In this document: piece after piece, positions 31,006 to 39,192 of the stretch
Layout: each line of letters starts with the position of its first letter
Numbering within the stretch: position 1 is the stretch's first letter
DNA from: Mycobacterium malmoense
GTDB taxonomy: Bacteria > Actinomycetota > Actinomycetes > Mycobacteriales > Mycobacteriaceae
Direction: 5' to 3'
NCBI RefSeq assembly: GCF_019645855.1
Contig: NZ_CP080999.1
Coordinates: 4,774,001 to 4,838,000 of the forward strand
DNA: 64,000 nucleotides
Position numbers and translations under genes: made by a program
The notes under the pieces: model-generated
Seen by the model: only the letters and a program-made list of their open reading frames with translations
Databases searched by the model: none
Told to the model about the DNA's origin: nothing

Positions 31006-31953
31006 TCAGTAGAGCGGGACCCAGACTCCGAAGAACCAGTAACCCCAGCCTCCGAATTGCCAGTTGAAGACGGGGATGACGGTAAAGGTGTCGTAGTTGA
31101 AGGGTCCGAAATCGGCGCGGGCGACGGCCACATCGCGCGGCGGCCCGGACCACGGGCGGTTCCAGCCGCCGGGAGGCGGCGGGCCGTTCCATCCACCCTG
31201 AGGCGGGGGACCTTCCCAGTGGGGTGGCGGGTGGCCAGGAGCCGGGCCGTCGTTCCAGCCGAACCCGCGAGGCGGCGGCGGAGGTGGCGCGCCGTGGCCC
31301 ACAATGCTGAAACCGGTGGACGCGTCCACGGGGCCGCCCACTTGCGCGTTACCGCTTAGGTACGTTCCGCGTGGGACGTAGGGCGGGTGAGGAGGCTGCG
31401 TGCTCGGCGGATTAAGGACCGGGCGCGCCCCTGGGTTGGACGGCGGGGTTTGTCCGTGAGCCGGCGCGGTGGTTTGTGCGCTCGGCGGCGTGGTTTGTGC
31501 GCCCGGTTGCGTGGTTTCTGTCCTCGGCGGCTCGCTGCCCCGCGTCCACGACGGCTGGGTGCTTTGGGTACCCGGCGGCTCGGTGCTTTGGGTGCCCGAC
31601 GGCGCGGTGCTATGCGTCGCCGGCGGCTGACTGCTTTGGGTGGCTGGCGGTTGGGTGCTTTGGGTACCCGGCGGCTCGCTGCTATGCGTGGCCGGCGGTT
31701 GGGTGCTTTGGGTGCTCGGCGGCTCATGGGTCTGCGGAGGGTTCTGTGGATTCTGCGACCCACCGCCCGCCGCGCCACCGGGGCCGCCGCCACTCGGGCC
31801 GCCAGGATTGCCCCCGCCACCGCCATGGCAGTTCGGACACGGCGGCGGAGGGTCCAGCGGGGCCGAGTTGGCGAACCCCGGGTTCAGCGTCACTGCGGAA
31901 ATGCCGAGGCCCGCCGCGACCGCCGCCGCGCTGACGACACGTTTCATAGACAT
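31006..31953 (-). CDS. Secreted Pro/Thr/Ser-rich repeat protein
   Basis: A 315-residue protein from the ATG at 31953, preceded by AGAGGAA. A signal peptide (MSMKRVVSAAAVAAGLGISAVTL, cut near ANSA) leads to a CPNCHGGGGG segment. A long low-complexity part is made of about eight-residue units such as STQPPATH/SSEPPGTQ. The C-terminal domain, rich in Gly, Trp and Pro, ends in VFNWQFGGWGYWFFGVWVPLY. The repeats suggest an O-glycosylated stalk and the end a small globular surface domain. It is one of three exported proteins in a row (with the LpqH-like protein and the protease). Function unknown. Confidence 0.82.
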   Translation of the reverse strand: MSMKRVVSAAAVAAGLGISAVTLNPGFANSAPLDPPPPCPNCHGGGGGNPGGPSGGGPGGAAGGGSQNPQNPPQTHEPPSTQSTQPPATHSSEPPGTQSTQPPATQSSQPPATHSTAPSGTQSTEPPGTQSTQPSWTRGSEPPRTETTQPGAQTTPPSAQTTAPAHGQTPPSNPGARPVLNPPSTQPPHPPYVPRGTYLSGNAQVGGPVDASTGFSIVGHGAPPPPPPRGFGWNDGPAPGHPPPHWEGPPPQGGWNGPPPPGGWNRPWSGPPRDVAVARADFGPFNYDTFTVIPVFNWQFGGWGYWFFGVWVPLY

Positions 31954-31997
31954 AGCTACATTTCCTCTCGGGCCCTCTCGGGTATCGGTCGTCCGCG

Positions 31998-32465
31998 CTA
32001 CGGGCAAGTCACGTCCATCTCGAATGACTTGGTCACCTGCTGCGGCTGCTGCGGGTTACTCATATCGATACCCGACGCGGTGCCCTTGATCGCGTAAGAC
32101 TTGCCGCTTACCGCGGCTCCGGCGTTGCCGCCTTGATTCGGAGCGGCGTCGGAGAAACCGAGTGTCACGCCGTTGACGGCGCCCAGTCCGACCGAGTGGA
32201 CGATGGGCGGATTGTCATTGCTGACCACCGCGCCGATTCCGGCTGTCGCGTCACCGATGCCGATGTTGGTGTTGCCGTTGGCCGAGGTGCAGGTGACCTG
32301 GCCGGTGATGTTCTGCTTCTGGCCATCGACGATGACCTGCGGGCCGGCCGCCGACGGCGCCGAGCTCGACGATGCTCCCGTGTTGGACTTGTTGCTCGAA
32401 CAGCCGCCACAGACCGCGACCACCACGGCCGCACCCGCTACGCCGACCACGATCCCAAGCTTCAC
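31998..32465 (-). CDS. LpqH-like 19-kDa-family lipoprotein
   Basis: A 155-residue lipoprotein with a signal peptide and lipobox (VAVCGGC, Cys near 22), a Ser/Ala-rich linker, and the LpqH domain. Recognisable are VIVDGQKQNITGQVTCT, NPPIVHSVGLGAVNGVTLGF, YAIKGTASGIDM and the terminal SFEMDVTCP, with the conserved Cys pair. It is a paralogue of the M. tuberculosis 19-kDa antigen, a TLR2-active surface lipoprotein. It is clustered with two other exported proteins in the same direction, and its 5' end lies 173 bases from the protease gene. Confidence 0.92.
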   Translation of the reverse strand: MKLGIVVGVAGAAVVVAVCGGCSSNKSNTGASSSSAPSAAGPQVIVDGQKQNITGQVTCTSANGNTNIGIGDATAGIGAVVSNDNPPIVHSVGLGAVNGVTLGFSDAAPNQGGNAGAAVSGKSYAIKGTASGIDMSNPQQPQQVTKSFEMDVTCP

Positions 32466-32638
32466 TACCGCTCTCCTTCATGTCGCCGGTGTCGCTGCCA
32501 TTTCATCTTGGTTCATCGTGACCTCGTCACCGCGGGCGGGCCCGACCGGCCGAACGACCAGATGCCGCCCCGCGCGGATACCACCGTACGACGGTTTGTA
32601 AACGGCTGTGCTGAGCGCCGACGAGCGATCAGCACGCC

Positions 32639-33292
32639 TCAAGGGAGAATGCGTATCCCCCACTTGCCGAGCAGTGGCTGCACGAGCGTGAAGTACGTCG
32701 TGTTGTCGTCACCGTCCGGTGAAGACATCAAGATGCCGACGGCGCTCGCCGTGCCGTCGGCGTTCCTCACGAAACCAGGGCTGCCGCTGTCGCCGTTCAG
32801 GCTGAACACGCTGGCTTCGATCACGTCGCCGTCAACGTTTGTGATGGCGCCACAGGTCTCACCGGTGACCGCACCGACCTTGCAAAACGGCATGCCCACC
32901 TTAATCTGCGAGCGGCTCAACACATCCCGGACCGGCCTGCCACCGACATCACCTATCGGCGCACCGACGCTGGGGTCCAGGCGGATGATCGCGGCGTCCT
33001 TCGCGTCGCCTTCTTTCTCGCTGACGGTGATCGGGCCGAGCGGGACGTCCTGCCCGTAGGTCCACACCGAACCGTCGTGCGCGTCGCAGTGCCCGCTGGT
33101 CAGCAGGTAGTAGTTGCCGTCGTCGCCTTGGGCCGCGAAACCCGCTGTGCACCTGCCGCTTTCGTCATCGACCTGGATGCCCGGCGTCGGGGGCGCGGAG
33201 TCTCGGCCCGCGTGCGCCGTGCCCGCCAATGTCGTCGCGGTCATCACCGTGGCACCGACTAGCCCCAACCCTCGCAACCACCGTATGGTCAC
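32639..33292 (-). CDS. Secreted trypsin-like serine protease
   Basis: A 217-residue protein starting at GTG 33292, chosen because GGAGGAGGG lies just upstream and a signal peptide (RGLGLVGATVMTATTLAGTAHAG) follows; the frame is open to 33424. The S1 catalytic triad is visible: His in TSGHCDAH, Asp in KDAAIIRLDP and Ser in NGDSGSPGF. Cys residues near both sites could form disulfides. It is probably exported as a small active protease, similar to M. tuberculosis Rv1815-type proteins. No substrate is evident. Confidence 0.88.
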   Translation of the reverse strand: MTIRWLRGLGLVGATVMTATTLAGTAHAGRDSAPPTPGIQVDDESGRCTAGFAAQGDDGNYYLLTSGHCDAHDGSVWTYGQDVPLGPITVSEKEGDAKDAAIIRLDPSVGAPIGDVGGRPVRDVLSRSQIKVGMPFCKVGAVTGETCGAITNVDGDVIEASVFSLNGDSGSPGFVRNADGTASAVGILMSSPDGDDNTTYFTLVQPLLGKWGIRILP

Positions 33293-33464
33293 GCCACCCT
33301 CCTCCGCTCGTGTCGGGCAGCATAGTAACAGCGAGCGCATTCGGGGTCCGCCGCAACAGGCTGGCGAGCTGATGGCGCCGCGCAATCGTGGCGTGCCCAC
33401 GGACGCCGAGTGTGAATCCCGCAAGCGAAAAACCGGGAACTACGATGCGAGACAAGCGATTCCG

Positions 33465-34340
33465 TCATCTAGCGTCGACATGCCGGGCCAGGAAATCCAG
33501 GACGGCCTCGGCGAAAATGTCGTTGCGGTCGCCGGCGACCATGTGTCCCGCCCCGCGCACATCGGTGAACTCGACCCGCGGGAAGCGCGCAAGAAATTCG
33601 TCGGCGCGCTCTTGGCTGACGAGGTCACTCATTTGGCCCCGAACGAGCAACATGGGCACGCCGCTGTGCAGGATGGCGTCGACGGCGGCGTGCATGCGGT
33701 CGGCGTCGGTGACCTCGAGTGGGGGGAATGGCGCTGTGCCACTGATAAATTGCGGATCCCAATGCCAGTACCAACGCTCGCCGCGGCGGCGCAGGTTGGT
33801 GGTCAGGCCGTCCAAGTCGGTTGGTCGGGGCCGGTGCGGGTTGTACTCGGCGATCGCGTCGGCGACCTCTTCGAGTGAGCCGAACCCCGATTCCACCCGG
33901 TCGGCCATGAAGGCGTGTATCCGATTCGCCCCGGATTGCTCCATGTTCGGCACGATGTCGACCAACACGACCGCGCTGGCGATGCCCGGCGAAAGCTCTC
34001 CCGCGAGCAGCATCGAGGTGAACCCGCCCAGCGAGGCGCCCACCAGCACCGGCCGCGGAGGCAGGCCGCGCAACACTTCCTGGACGTCGGCGGCGAAGCT
34101 GACGACGCGATAGTCGCCTTCGCTCGACCAGTCCGATTCTCCGTGGCCGCGCAAGTCGATCGTGACGGCCTGCCACCCGCGCCCCGCGACGGCGGCGGCG
34201 GCCTTGGCCCACGAGCGGCGGGTCTGCCCGCCACCGTGCAAGAACACCACCGCACGCGCTCGAGGATCCCCGACGCGGTCAGCGACGATGCGAACGCCGC
34301 CCGGCCCCTGGGCCGAGAACGTTTCAGGTGCCATAAACAT
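33465..34340 (-). CDS. Alpha/beta hydrolase
   Basis: A 291-residue alpha/beta-hydrolase-fold protein. It has an oxyanion segment HGGGQTRRSW near residue 35, nucleophile elbow GASLGGFTS with Ser near 103, catalytic Asp probably near the VRGQMSD segment, and His in GAGHMVAGD near 268. The exact ATG is unclear (34340 or 34334). Close family members include haloalkane-dehalogenase-, epoxide-hydrolase- and peroxidase-like enzymes, so the reaction is not defined. It follows the leftward zinc transporter genes by about 105 bases and may be independent. Confidence 0.88.
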   Translation of the reverse strand: MFMAPETFSAQGPGGVRIVADRVGDPRARAVVFLHGGGQTRRSWAKAAAAVAGRGWQAVTIDLRGHGESDWSSEGDYRVVSFAADVQEVLRGLPPRPVLVGASLGGFTSMLLAGELSPGIASAVVLVDIVPNMEQSGANRIHAFMADRVESGFGSLEEVADAIAEYNPHRPRPTDLDGLTTNLRRRGERWYWHWDPQFISGTAPFPPLEVTDADRMHAAVDAILHSGVPMLLVRGQMSDLVSQERADEFLARFPRVEFTDVRGAGHMVAGDRNDIFAEAVLDFLARHVDAR

Positions 34341-34445
34341 TTGGGGTCACCAGGAGATCGTAAGACGACCCCGACCCACCCACGTCTGTTGTGCCTGCGC
34401 CGAACGCCGCGGCCGCGGTGCTGCCCACCCACGGGACCCGGGGTA

Positions 34446-35363
34446 TCAAACCGATGATTCCGGTCCCGTTGCCCCGGAAGTTAGGGCGGGTGACACACGC
34501 GGCGGGGTCTCCGATGCTCGCGCGGCCGCCCCGATGTGGTTGATCAACCAGACGGCCGACCAGATAGCGCCGGCGATGGTGACGATCGGGAAACTCGGCG
34601 GCAGGTTGAACATGGCCGATGCGCCCAGACCCAGCCACACCGCGCTCAGGCCGATCGCGGTCGACGCGAGCATGGCCACGACCGGGCGGGGCGTCAACAT
34701 GATCGCGGTGGCCGCCGGGGTGACCACGAGGGCAAACAGCAGCAAGGTACCGACGGCCTGGACGGCCATGGTTACGGCGAGCCCGAGCAGCGTCATGAAC
34801 ATCATCGACAGCGCACGCACGGGCACGCCTTTGGCCTCGGCGACCAGAGCGTCAACTGATGTGAACAGCAAGGGCCGATAGATGACGCCGACGCTCAGCG
34901 CCAGCACCACCAGCAAAATCGCGAAGCCGACGAGTTGATTGCGGGAGATGGCCAGCAGGTTGCCGAACAACACGTTGGTGATCGTGCTCGAGCTCTTGGT
35001 GGCCAGCGAGTTGAAGAACAGGCCCAAACCGCTCGCCACGGCCAGGACCGTCCCGGTGACCACTTCACGCTCGGCGGCCCGCTTGCCCAGCACGCCAATC
35101 ACCAGCGCCCCGCCGACACAGAACACGCCCAGTCCGACGGCGACGGGCACGCCCACCAGGACCGCGCCGGTCGCACCGGGAAACCCGATGTGCGCCAAGG
35201 CATGGGCGGCGAAGGCGGTTTGTCGCACCACGACGAAGTAGCCGATCAACCCGGCGGCCAGCGCGACGATAGTCCCGCCGATCAGGGCGTTGCTCATGAA
35301 CGCCGATGTCAAGATGGGCCACCAATTGGGTTGATAGGACACGGCCACAAAACGATCGGTCAC
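34446..35363 (-). CDS. Zinc/manganese-type ABC transporter permease
   Basis: A 305-residue membrane protein of the ZnuB/TroC family with about eight transmembrane helices (ALIGGTIVALAAGLIGYFVV, VLVGVPVAVGLGVFCVGGALV, and so on) and the AHALAHIGFPGATGAVLVG segment typical of the family. It carries zinc or a related metal across the membrane. The GTG start overlaps the stop of the ATPase gene by four bases (GTGA), so they are coupled. It corresponds to Rv2060, which I recall as truncated in M. tuberculosis. It completes the three-gene transporter with the ATPase and binding protein. Confidence 0.92.
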   Translation of the reverse strand: MTDRFVAVSYQPNWWPILTSAFMSNALIGGTIVALAAGLIGYFVVVRQTAFAAHALAHIGFPGATGAVLVGVPVAVGLGVFCVGGALVIGVLGKRAAEREVVTGTVLAVASGLGLFFNSLATKSSSTITNVLFGNLLAISRNQLVGFAILLVVLALSVGVIYRPLLFTSVDALVAEAKGVPVRALSMMFMTLLGLAVTMAVQAVGTLLLFALVVTPAATAIMLTPRPVVAMLASTAIGLSAVWLGLGASAMFNLPPSFPIVTIAGAIWSAVWLINHIGAAARASETPPRVSPALTSGATGPESSV

Positions 35364-36148
35364 AACGTGCTCCTCATGTACAGGTCCCCGTGCGGGGTGT
35401 GTGCGACTTGGATCGGGGTGCCGTAGAGGTGGGTCAGCAGCGCTTCGTCCACCACCTCGTGGATCGGTGCGTAGTGCGGGTGCCCGTCCAGCAGGTAGAT
35501 CGCGCTGTCGAGGATGGGCAGCAATGGGTTGAGGTCGTGGGTGACCACCAGGATGGTGACGGCCAGCTCGGCGTGCAGCCGGGCCAGCAGCGCGACGATG
35601 TCACGCTGGCTATGAAGGTCCAGCGACGCCAGCGGTTCGTCGAGGATCAGCAACTGCGGTTGGGCCACCAGGGCCGCGGCGAGCGCGATGCGTTGCCGTT
35701 GCCCGCCGGAAAGCGTCGACAGCCGCCGGCCGGCGATCTCGCTGGCCTCGACGGCGGCCAATGCCTGGGCCACTTGCCCGTGTTGGGCCGCGGTGGTGCG
35801 CGCGAACGCCCACCGGCGCCCGGTGAGCCCGAGCAGCACCACGTCGGCGGCGCGAATGGCGTCACCCGAGGTCTCGGCATAGCGTTGCGGCACGTAGCCG
35901 ATGCGGTCGTTGGCCTGGCCGGGCTGGCGGCCGAACACCTCGAGGTGGCCACTGGCGGGCGGGACCAGACCAAGGACCATGTGCAGCAGGGTGGTTTTGC
36001 CCGAGCCGTTTGGTCCGATGACGGCGACGATGCCGCCGGCGGGCACGGTGAAGGTGGCCTGCGACCAGATCAGCCGGCCGCCACGCACGGCGCTGACGTC
36101 GGTGAACGCCAGCGCGGGGGGTGTGGCGGCAGGCTCAGACGGCGACAC
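35360..36148 (-). CDS. Zinc-type ABC transporter ATPase
   Basis: A 262-residue nucleotide-binding subunit from the GTG at 36148, giving a 14-base overlap with the upstream gene; the frame extends to 36196. Walker A is GPNGSGKTTLL, the signature LSGGQRQRIALAAAL, Walker B LLILDEP, and the H-loop His in VVTHDLN. It energises the permease coded immediately downstream. Together with the lipoprotein at 36135 it forms a Znu-like importer, probably zinc-starvation induced like the ribosomal genes next door. Confidence 0.93.
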   Translation of the reverse strand: MSPSEPAATPPALAFTDVSAVRGGRLIWSQATFTVPAGGIVAVIGPNGSGKTTLLHMVLGLVPPASGHLEVFGRQPGQANDRIGYVPQRYAETSGDAIRAADVVLLGLTGRRWAFARTTAAQHGQVAQALAAVEASEIAGRRLSTLSGGQRQRIALAAALVAQPQLLILDEPLASLDLHSQRDIVALLARLHAELAVTILVVTHDLNPLLPILDSAIYLLDGHPHYAPIHEVVDEALLTHLYGTPIQVAHTPHGDLYMRSTL

Positions 36149-37112
36149 CGAGCGCCTTGCCCAACGCGACGAGCTGGGCGTATTGCCAGCCTTCAAACGA
36201 GGTTTGCCCCGGCGGCACTGTCTCGGTCATGTCGACGACGGGCACCCCCGCCCGTTCGGCGGCCGACCGGATCTGCTCGGGGATCGAACCCTGGGTCTGG
36301 GGGTTGTAGACCAGGACGTCGATGTGCCGGCCGGCCAGCGCGGCACAGAATGCATCGATGTCGCCGGGCGACGGGTCTGACTCGTTGGCCGAGGCACGCT
36401 GATAGCCCGCCGGGGTCCTGTTGACCAGGCCCAGCACCTGCGCCTGATAGTCAAAGACCGTTTCGGTGGCCGCGTAGGACTTCCCCGCCGCGCCGGCCCT
36501 GATCTTGCCGATCAGGCCGGTGTAGGGGGCTATCGCGGCGGTGAACTGGGATCGGCGCTGGCTGAAGTAGTCACTGGCCTGCGGGTCGAGCTTGCCGAAC
36601 TCGGCGGTCACCGCGTCGGCGACCGCGGTCACGGCCGACGGCAGGTACCACAGGTGCGGGTTGGCGCCGTCGGGTGTGTTCGTGACCGCGGCGGCGCTCA
36701 CCACGTGGGCGTGGGCGGCGGAAGTGGCGGCCAGCTTGGATGCCCACGAGTCGTAACCCGCGCCGTTGACCACGACAAGTTTGGCGCCCGTGAAGCAGGC
36801 GGCGTCGGCCGGTGATGGCTCGTACTCGTGCGGGTCCAGGGACGAGCTGGCCAGCACGGTTTTGACGGTGGCGCAAGCGCCGCCAAGTTCGGCGACGATA
36901 TCGCCCCACTGATCGACGCTGACCACGACGGCAACCGGGGCGGTCGGGCAGGGCGCCGCGGCGGCGCTGCCGGTGGCTCCCGGCGTGGCGGCGCCAGAAT
37001 TCGCCGGGGTGCGCGTCTGGCCCGTCGAGCAGCCCGTTACGGCGAGCGTCAGTGCGACGGCGGCAGCGATGTATGCGCGGCGAAAGCGGGAGGAGCGCAA
37101 GACCCTCACGCG
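36135..37112 (-). CDS. Zinc-type ABC transporter substrate-binding lipoprotein
   Basis: A ZnuA/TroA-like binding lipoprotein with a signal (YIAAAVALTLAVTGC, lipobox Cys). The mature part has the metal-binding His in DPHEYEPSP and HLWYLP, a basic long helix, and VDMTETVPPGQTSFEGW near the end. The start is uncertain: GTG 37112 given here, while ATG 37133 or 37169 are alternatives. A Zur-like box (37118-37132) covers the ATG at 37133, favouring the internal start. Homologous to Rv2059, where I recall a longer fused form. It is followed by the ATPase and permease. Confidence 0.85.
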   Translation of the reverse strand, partial: RVRVLRSSRFRRAYIAAAVALTLAVTGCSTGQTRTPANSGAATPGATGSAAAAPCPTAPVAVVVSVDQWGDIVAELGGACATVKTVLASSSLDPHEYEPSPADAACFTGAKLVVVNGAGYDSWASKLAATSAAHAHVVSAAAVTNTPDGANPHLWYLPSAVTAVADAVTAEFGKLDPQASDYFSQRRSQFTAAIAPYTGLIGKIRAGAAGKSYAATETVFDYQAQVLGLVNRTPAGYQRASANESDPSPGDIDAFCAALAGRHIDVLVYNPQTQGSIPEQIRSAAERAGVPVVDMTETVPPGQTSFEGWQYAQLVALGKALGVAV

Positions 37113-37117
37113 CAGAA

Positions 37118-37132
37118 CGATAACGGTTCTCA
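37118..37132. promoter_or_regulatory. Weak Zur-like box at the zinc-binding-lipoprotein gene
   Basis: Read on the minus strand, TGAGAACCGTTATCG matches 10 of 15 bases of TGAAAATCATTTTCA, with the dyad partly kept. It overlaps one of the possible starts of the substrate-binding gene. This is a weak match and supported mainly by context. Confidence 0.35.
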
Positions 37133-37208
37133 TCACGGCCGGGCGAGACCTCGGCAACAAGCACGCCATACGAGCCGGGCGGACTGCGCGGGGACGGGCA
37201 ATCCCCGC

Positions 37209-37487
37209 TTACCGAGGCGCGTCTGCCCCGCGTTTACGGTCCCCGTAGCGGCGATGGAATTTCTCCACTTGTCCGGCGCTGTCGACGATGCGGCGCCCAC
37301 CGGTCCAAAACGGGTGCGAATCGCGGGTCACGTCGACGACGACCAGTGGATAGGTACACACCCCCTGCGGCGTCTGCCATTCGATGGTGCGCGAGCTCGT
37401 GATCGTCGATCGGGTCAAGAACGTCGCGCCGGTGGCGGCGTCTTGGAAGACGACCGGGTGGTAATCGGGGTGGATGCCGGGCTTCAT
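37209..37487 (-). CDS. rpmE2: Alternative 50S ribosomal protein L31 (type B, zinc-independent)
   Basis: A 92-residue L31 beginning MKPGIHPDYHPVVFQD and containing the family segment FWTGGRRIVDSAGQVEKFHRRYG. It lacks the CxxC zinc-binding cysteines of the type A protein, so it is the zinc-free form that replaces the zinc form when zinc is scarce. Its ATG overlaps the CobW-like stop by four bases. The same transcript therefore gives the CobW-like protein and L31. Confidence 0.94.
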   Translation of the reverse strand: MKPGIHPDYHPVVFQDAATGATFLTRSTITSSRTIEWQTPQGVCTYPLVVVDVTRDSHPFWTGGRRIVDSAGQVEKFHRRYGDRKRGADAPR

Positions 37488-38677
37488 CGGCGGTCTCCGT
37501 CCTGTGTGCGGGAAGGTGCGTCGTCGGCCTCTGCCAGGGCGGCACAGGGGTCTTCGTGCCAGTCGCCGAACGGATCGTCGTAATGGATCCAGTCCTCGGG
37601 CCGCCGAAGTTCGTCGTCGGTGAGCAGCGCGCCATAGAGGCAGTCGCGGATTTCTTTGACATCCGCGCCGCACACCAGGATGGTCATCGCCGTGTGCCGG
37701 TCCCCGTGCCGTTCGTCCCATCCCAGCTCGGCGAACGCGCGTCGTTCGGTATCGATTCCGGCCAACTCGGAGTCGGAGAGTGCGGCCAGCCATTTGCCGG
37801 CCGAACTGACCCGCAGCCCACAGCCGGCCGATTCCAACCACATCGCATGCTCGGGTTGGTTGGCCAGCCACAGCCGGCCCCGGGTGCGGATCACACCCTC
37901 CAGGAGCAGATCCAAGCCAGCGTGCAGACGCTGCGGATGGAAAGGGCATCGGGCGTTGAACTCGACCAGCTTGATCGGGCCACGGGAATCCAAAGGCGGC
38001 TCCCCGGCCAGCAGCGGGCCATGCGGATCGTCGCTGCGGCCCTGCCGGGCGTTGGGATCCAGATTCTTTAGGGCCTCCTCGACGCCGTCGGCGCCGACCC
38101 GGACGCGCGCACGCGGTGACAGACGGCGCAGCACGGCGGCGACGAACGGCTCCGCGCGGTTGAGCACCACCACGTCGGCGAATTCGGCTTGGCCCACGAC
38201 CACCTGGGCCTGCGTGCGCCCGTCGGCGAGTTCGGCGTCGCCGAGCGCTTGGCTCAGCCACACCGACGAATCGACGCAGGTCACCACCGCGGCGATGGAC
38301 ACATCGAGGGCCGCGGGTCCGTCGATGTACCCCGGCGCCACCCGCACCCGGACATTGTCGATGGCCAGGCAAATCGGCTCGGGTTCCAGCCAGGGCGCCA
38401 GGTGCACCACGATCCGGTCAACGTCGTCGCGGCGATGCAGCTGACGCAGCAACACCAGCAGGTCATTGCGAATGGTGCACGACACGCACCCGTGCGCCAG
38501 TTCGAGCCCGACCTCCGTGGTTGTCAACACACCCTGTTGCAGGGTCACCGTCGTTCGGCGCACCACGTGACCGTCGAACCGGTGCTCGACGACCAGGGTC
38601 CCGGGTGTGCGCAGCAGCGCCCCCACGACGGGATCGGTGTGCTGCTGGCCGGCGACCAGGATGACGGGCGTCCGCAT
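37484..38677 (-). CDS. CobW-related zinc-regulon protein lacking a canonical P-loop
   Basis: A 397-residue protein homologous to Rv0106 of M. tuberculosis. It keeps the CobW-family segments TTTEVGLELAHGCVSCTIRNDLL, the VTCVDS and VVLNRAE-like region, and the C-terminal CobW_C end AVFxx..FGDWHEDP. The N-terminal segment VAGQQHTDPVVGALL replaces GxxGxGKT, so GTP binding as in ZNG1/YeiR is uncertain, and the CxCC metal site is reduced to CVSC. The ATG at 38677 or GTG at 38680 both follow AAGGAGG. A Zur-like box lies just upstream. Coupled to rpmE2. Confidence 0.88.
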   Translation of the reverse strand: MRTPVILVAGQQHTDPVVGALLRTPGTLVVEHRFDGHVVRRTTVTLQQGVLTTTEVGLELAHGCVSCTIRNDLLVLLRQLHRRDDVDRIVVHLAPWLEPEPICLAIDNVRVRVAPGYIDGPAALDVSIAAVVTCVDSSVWLSQALGDAELADGRTQAQVVVGQAEFADVVVLNRAEPFVAAVLRRLSPRARVRVGADGVEEALKNLDPNARQGRSDDPHGPLLAGEPPLDSRGPIKLVEFNARCPFHPQRLHAGLDLLLEGVIRTRGRLWLANQPEHAMWLESAGCGLRVSSAGKWLAALSDSELAGIDTERRAFAELGWDERHGDRHTAMTILVCGADVKEIRDCLYGALLTDDELRRPEDWIHYDDPFGDWHEDPCAALAEADDAPSRTQDGDRR

Positions 38678-38689
38678 CACCCTCCTTAT

Positions 38690-38704
38690 TGGTAACCATT
38701 TTCA
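38690..38704. promoter_or_regulatory. Putative Zur box on the CobW-like side
   Basis: TGGTAACCATTTTCA is similar to TGAAAATCATTTTCA with a good right half-site. It overlaps the 5' leader of the CobW-like gene, 13 bases before its start. Confidence 0.6.
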
Positions 38705-38744
38705 TTAGAGCTGCTTGTACGGTACCGTCTCTGGCGAGGCTTGT

Positions 38745-38759
38745 CGAAAATCATTTTCA
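38745..38759. promoter_or_regulatory. Putative Zur box upstream of rpmB2
   Basis: CGAAAATCATTTTCA matches 14 of 15 bases of the mycobacterial Zur consensus TGAAAATCATTTTCA as I recall it. It lies 31 bases upstream of the rpmB2 GTG in the region divergent with the CobW-like gene, so zinc depletion should de-repress the ribosomal genes. Confidence 0.8.
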
Positions 38760-38789
38760 ATAAGGGACTCTGGTCGAGGAGGATGCACA

Positions 38790-39026
38790 GTGTCCGCACA
38801 TTGCCAAGTGACCGGCCGGGCACCGGGTTTCGGTAATACCGTGTCGCACTCGCATCGCCGAACTCGTCGCCGCTGGTCGCCCAATATCCAGCTCAAGACG
38901 TACTACCTGCCCTCAGAGGGCCGCCGCATACGGCTGAGGGTCAGCGCCAAGGGCGTCAAAGTCATCGACCGTGACGGCATCGAAGCCGTCGTGGCGCGCT
39001 TGCGCCGCGAAGGGCAGCGGATCTGA
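38790..39026 (+). CDS. rpmB: Alternative 50S ribosomal protein L28
   Basis: A 78-residue L28 from GTG 38790, preceded by GAGGAGG. It has CQVTGRAPGFGNTVSHSHRRTRRRW and the family's VSAKGVKVIDRDG segment. It lacks the four-Cys zinc site of the standard L28. It is the first gene of a four-gene run rpmB-rpmG-rpsN-rpsR, all overlapping or nearly touching. A Zur-like box is upstream. Confidence 0.94.
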   Translation: MSAHCQVTGRAPGFGNTVSHSHRRTRRRWSPNIQLKTYYLPSEGRRIRLRVSAKGVKVIDRDGIEAVVARLRREGQRI

Positions 39027-39190
39027 TGGCGCGCAACGAAATCCGCCCCATCATCAAACTGCGCTCCACGGCGGGGACCGGCTACACGTATGTGACCCGC
39101 AAGAACCGGCGCAACGACCCCGACCGGCTGGTGCTGCGCAAGTACGACCCGGTGATCCGGCGCCACGTCGACTTCCGAGAGGAGCGCTGA
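39026..39190 (+). CDS. rpmG: Alternative 50S ribosomal protein L33
   Basis: A 54-residue L33 with MARNEIRPIIKLRSTAGTGY, the TRKNRRN segment and YDPVIRRHVDFREER. It has no CxxC pairs, so it is the zinc-independent form. The ATG overlaps the L28 stop by one base (TGATG). It replaces zinc L33 during zinc starvation together with its neighbours. Confidence 0.95.
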   Translation: MARNEIRPIIKLRSTAGTGYTYVTRKNRRNDPDRLVLRKYDPVIRRHVDFREER

Positions 39191-39192
39191 GC

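Noticed and set aside
37488..38372. Extension of rpmE2 upstream through the CobW-like gene
   Set aside because: The reading frame is open by chance inside the CobW-like gene; L31 starts at MKPGIHPDYHP.
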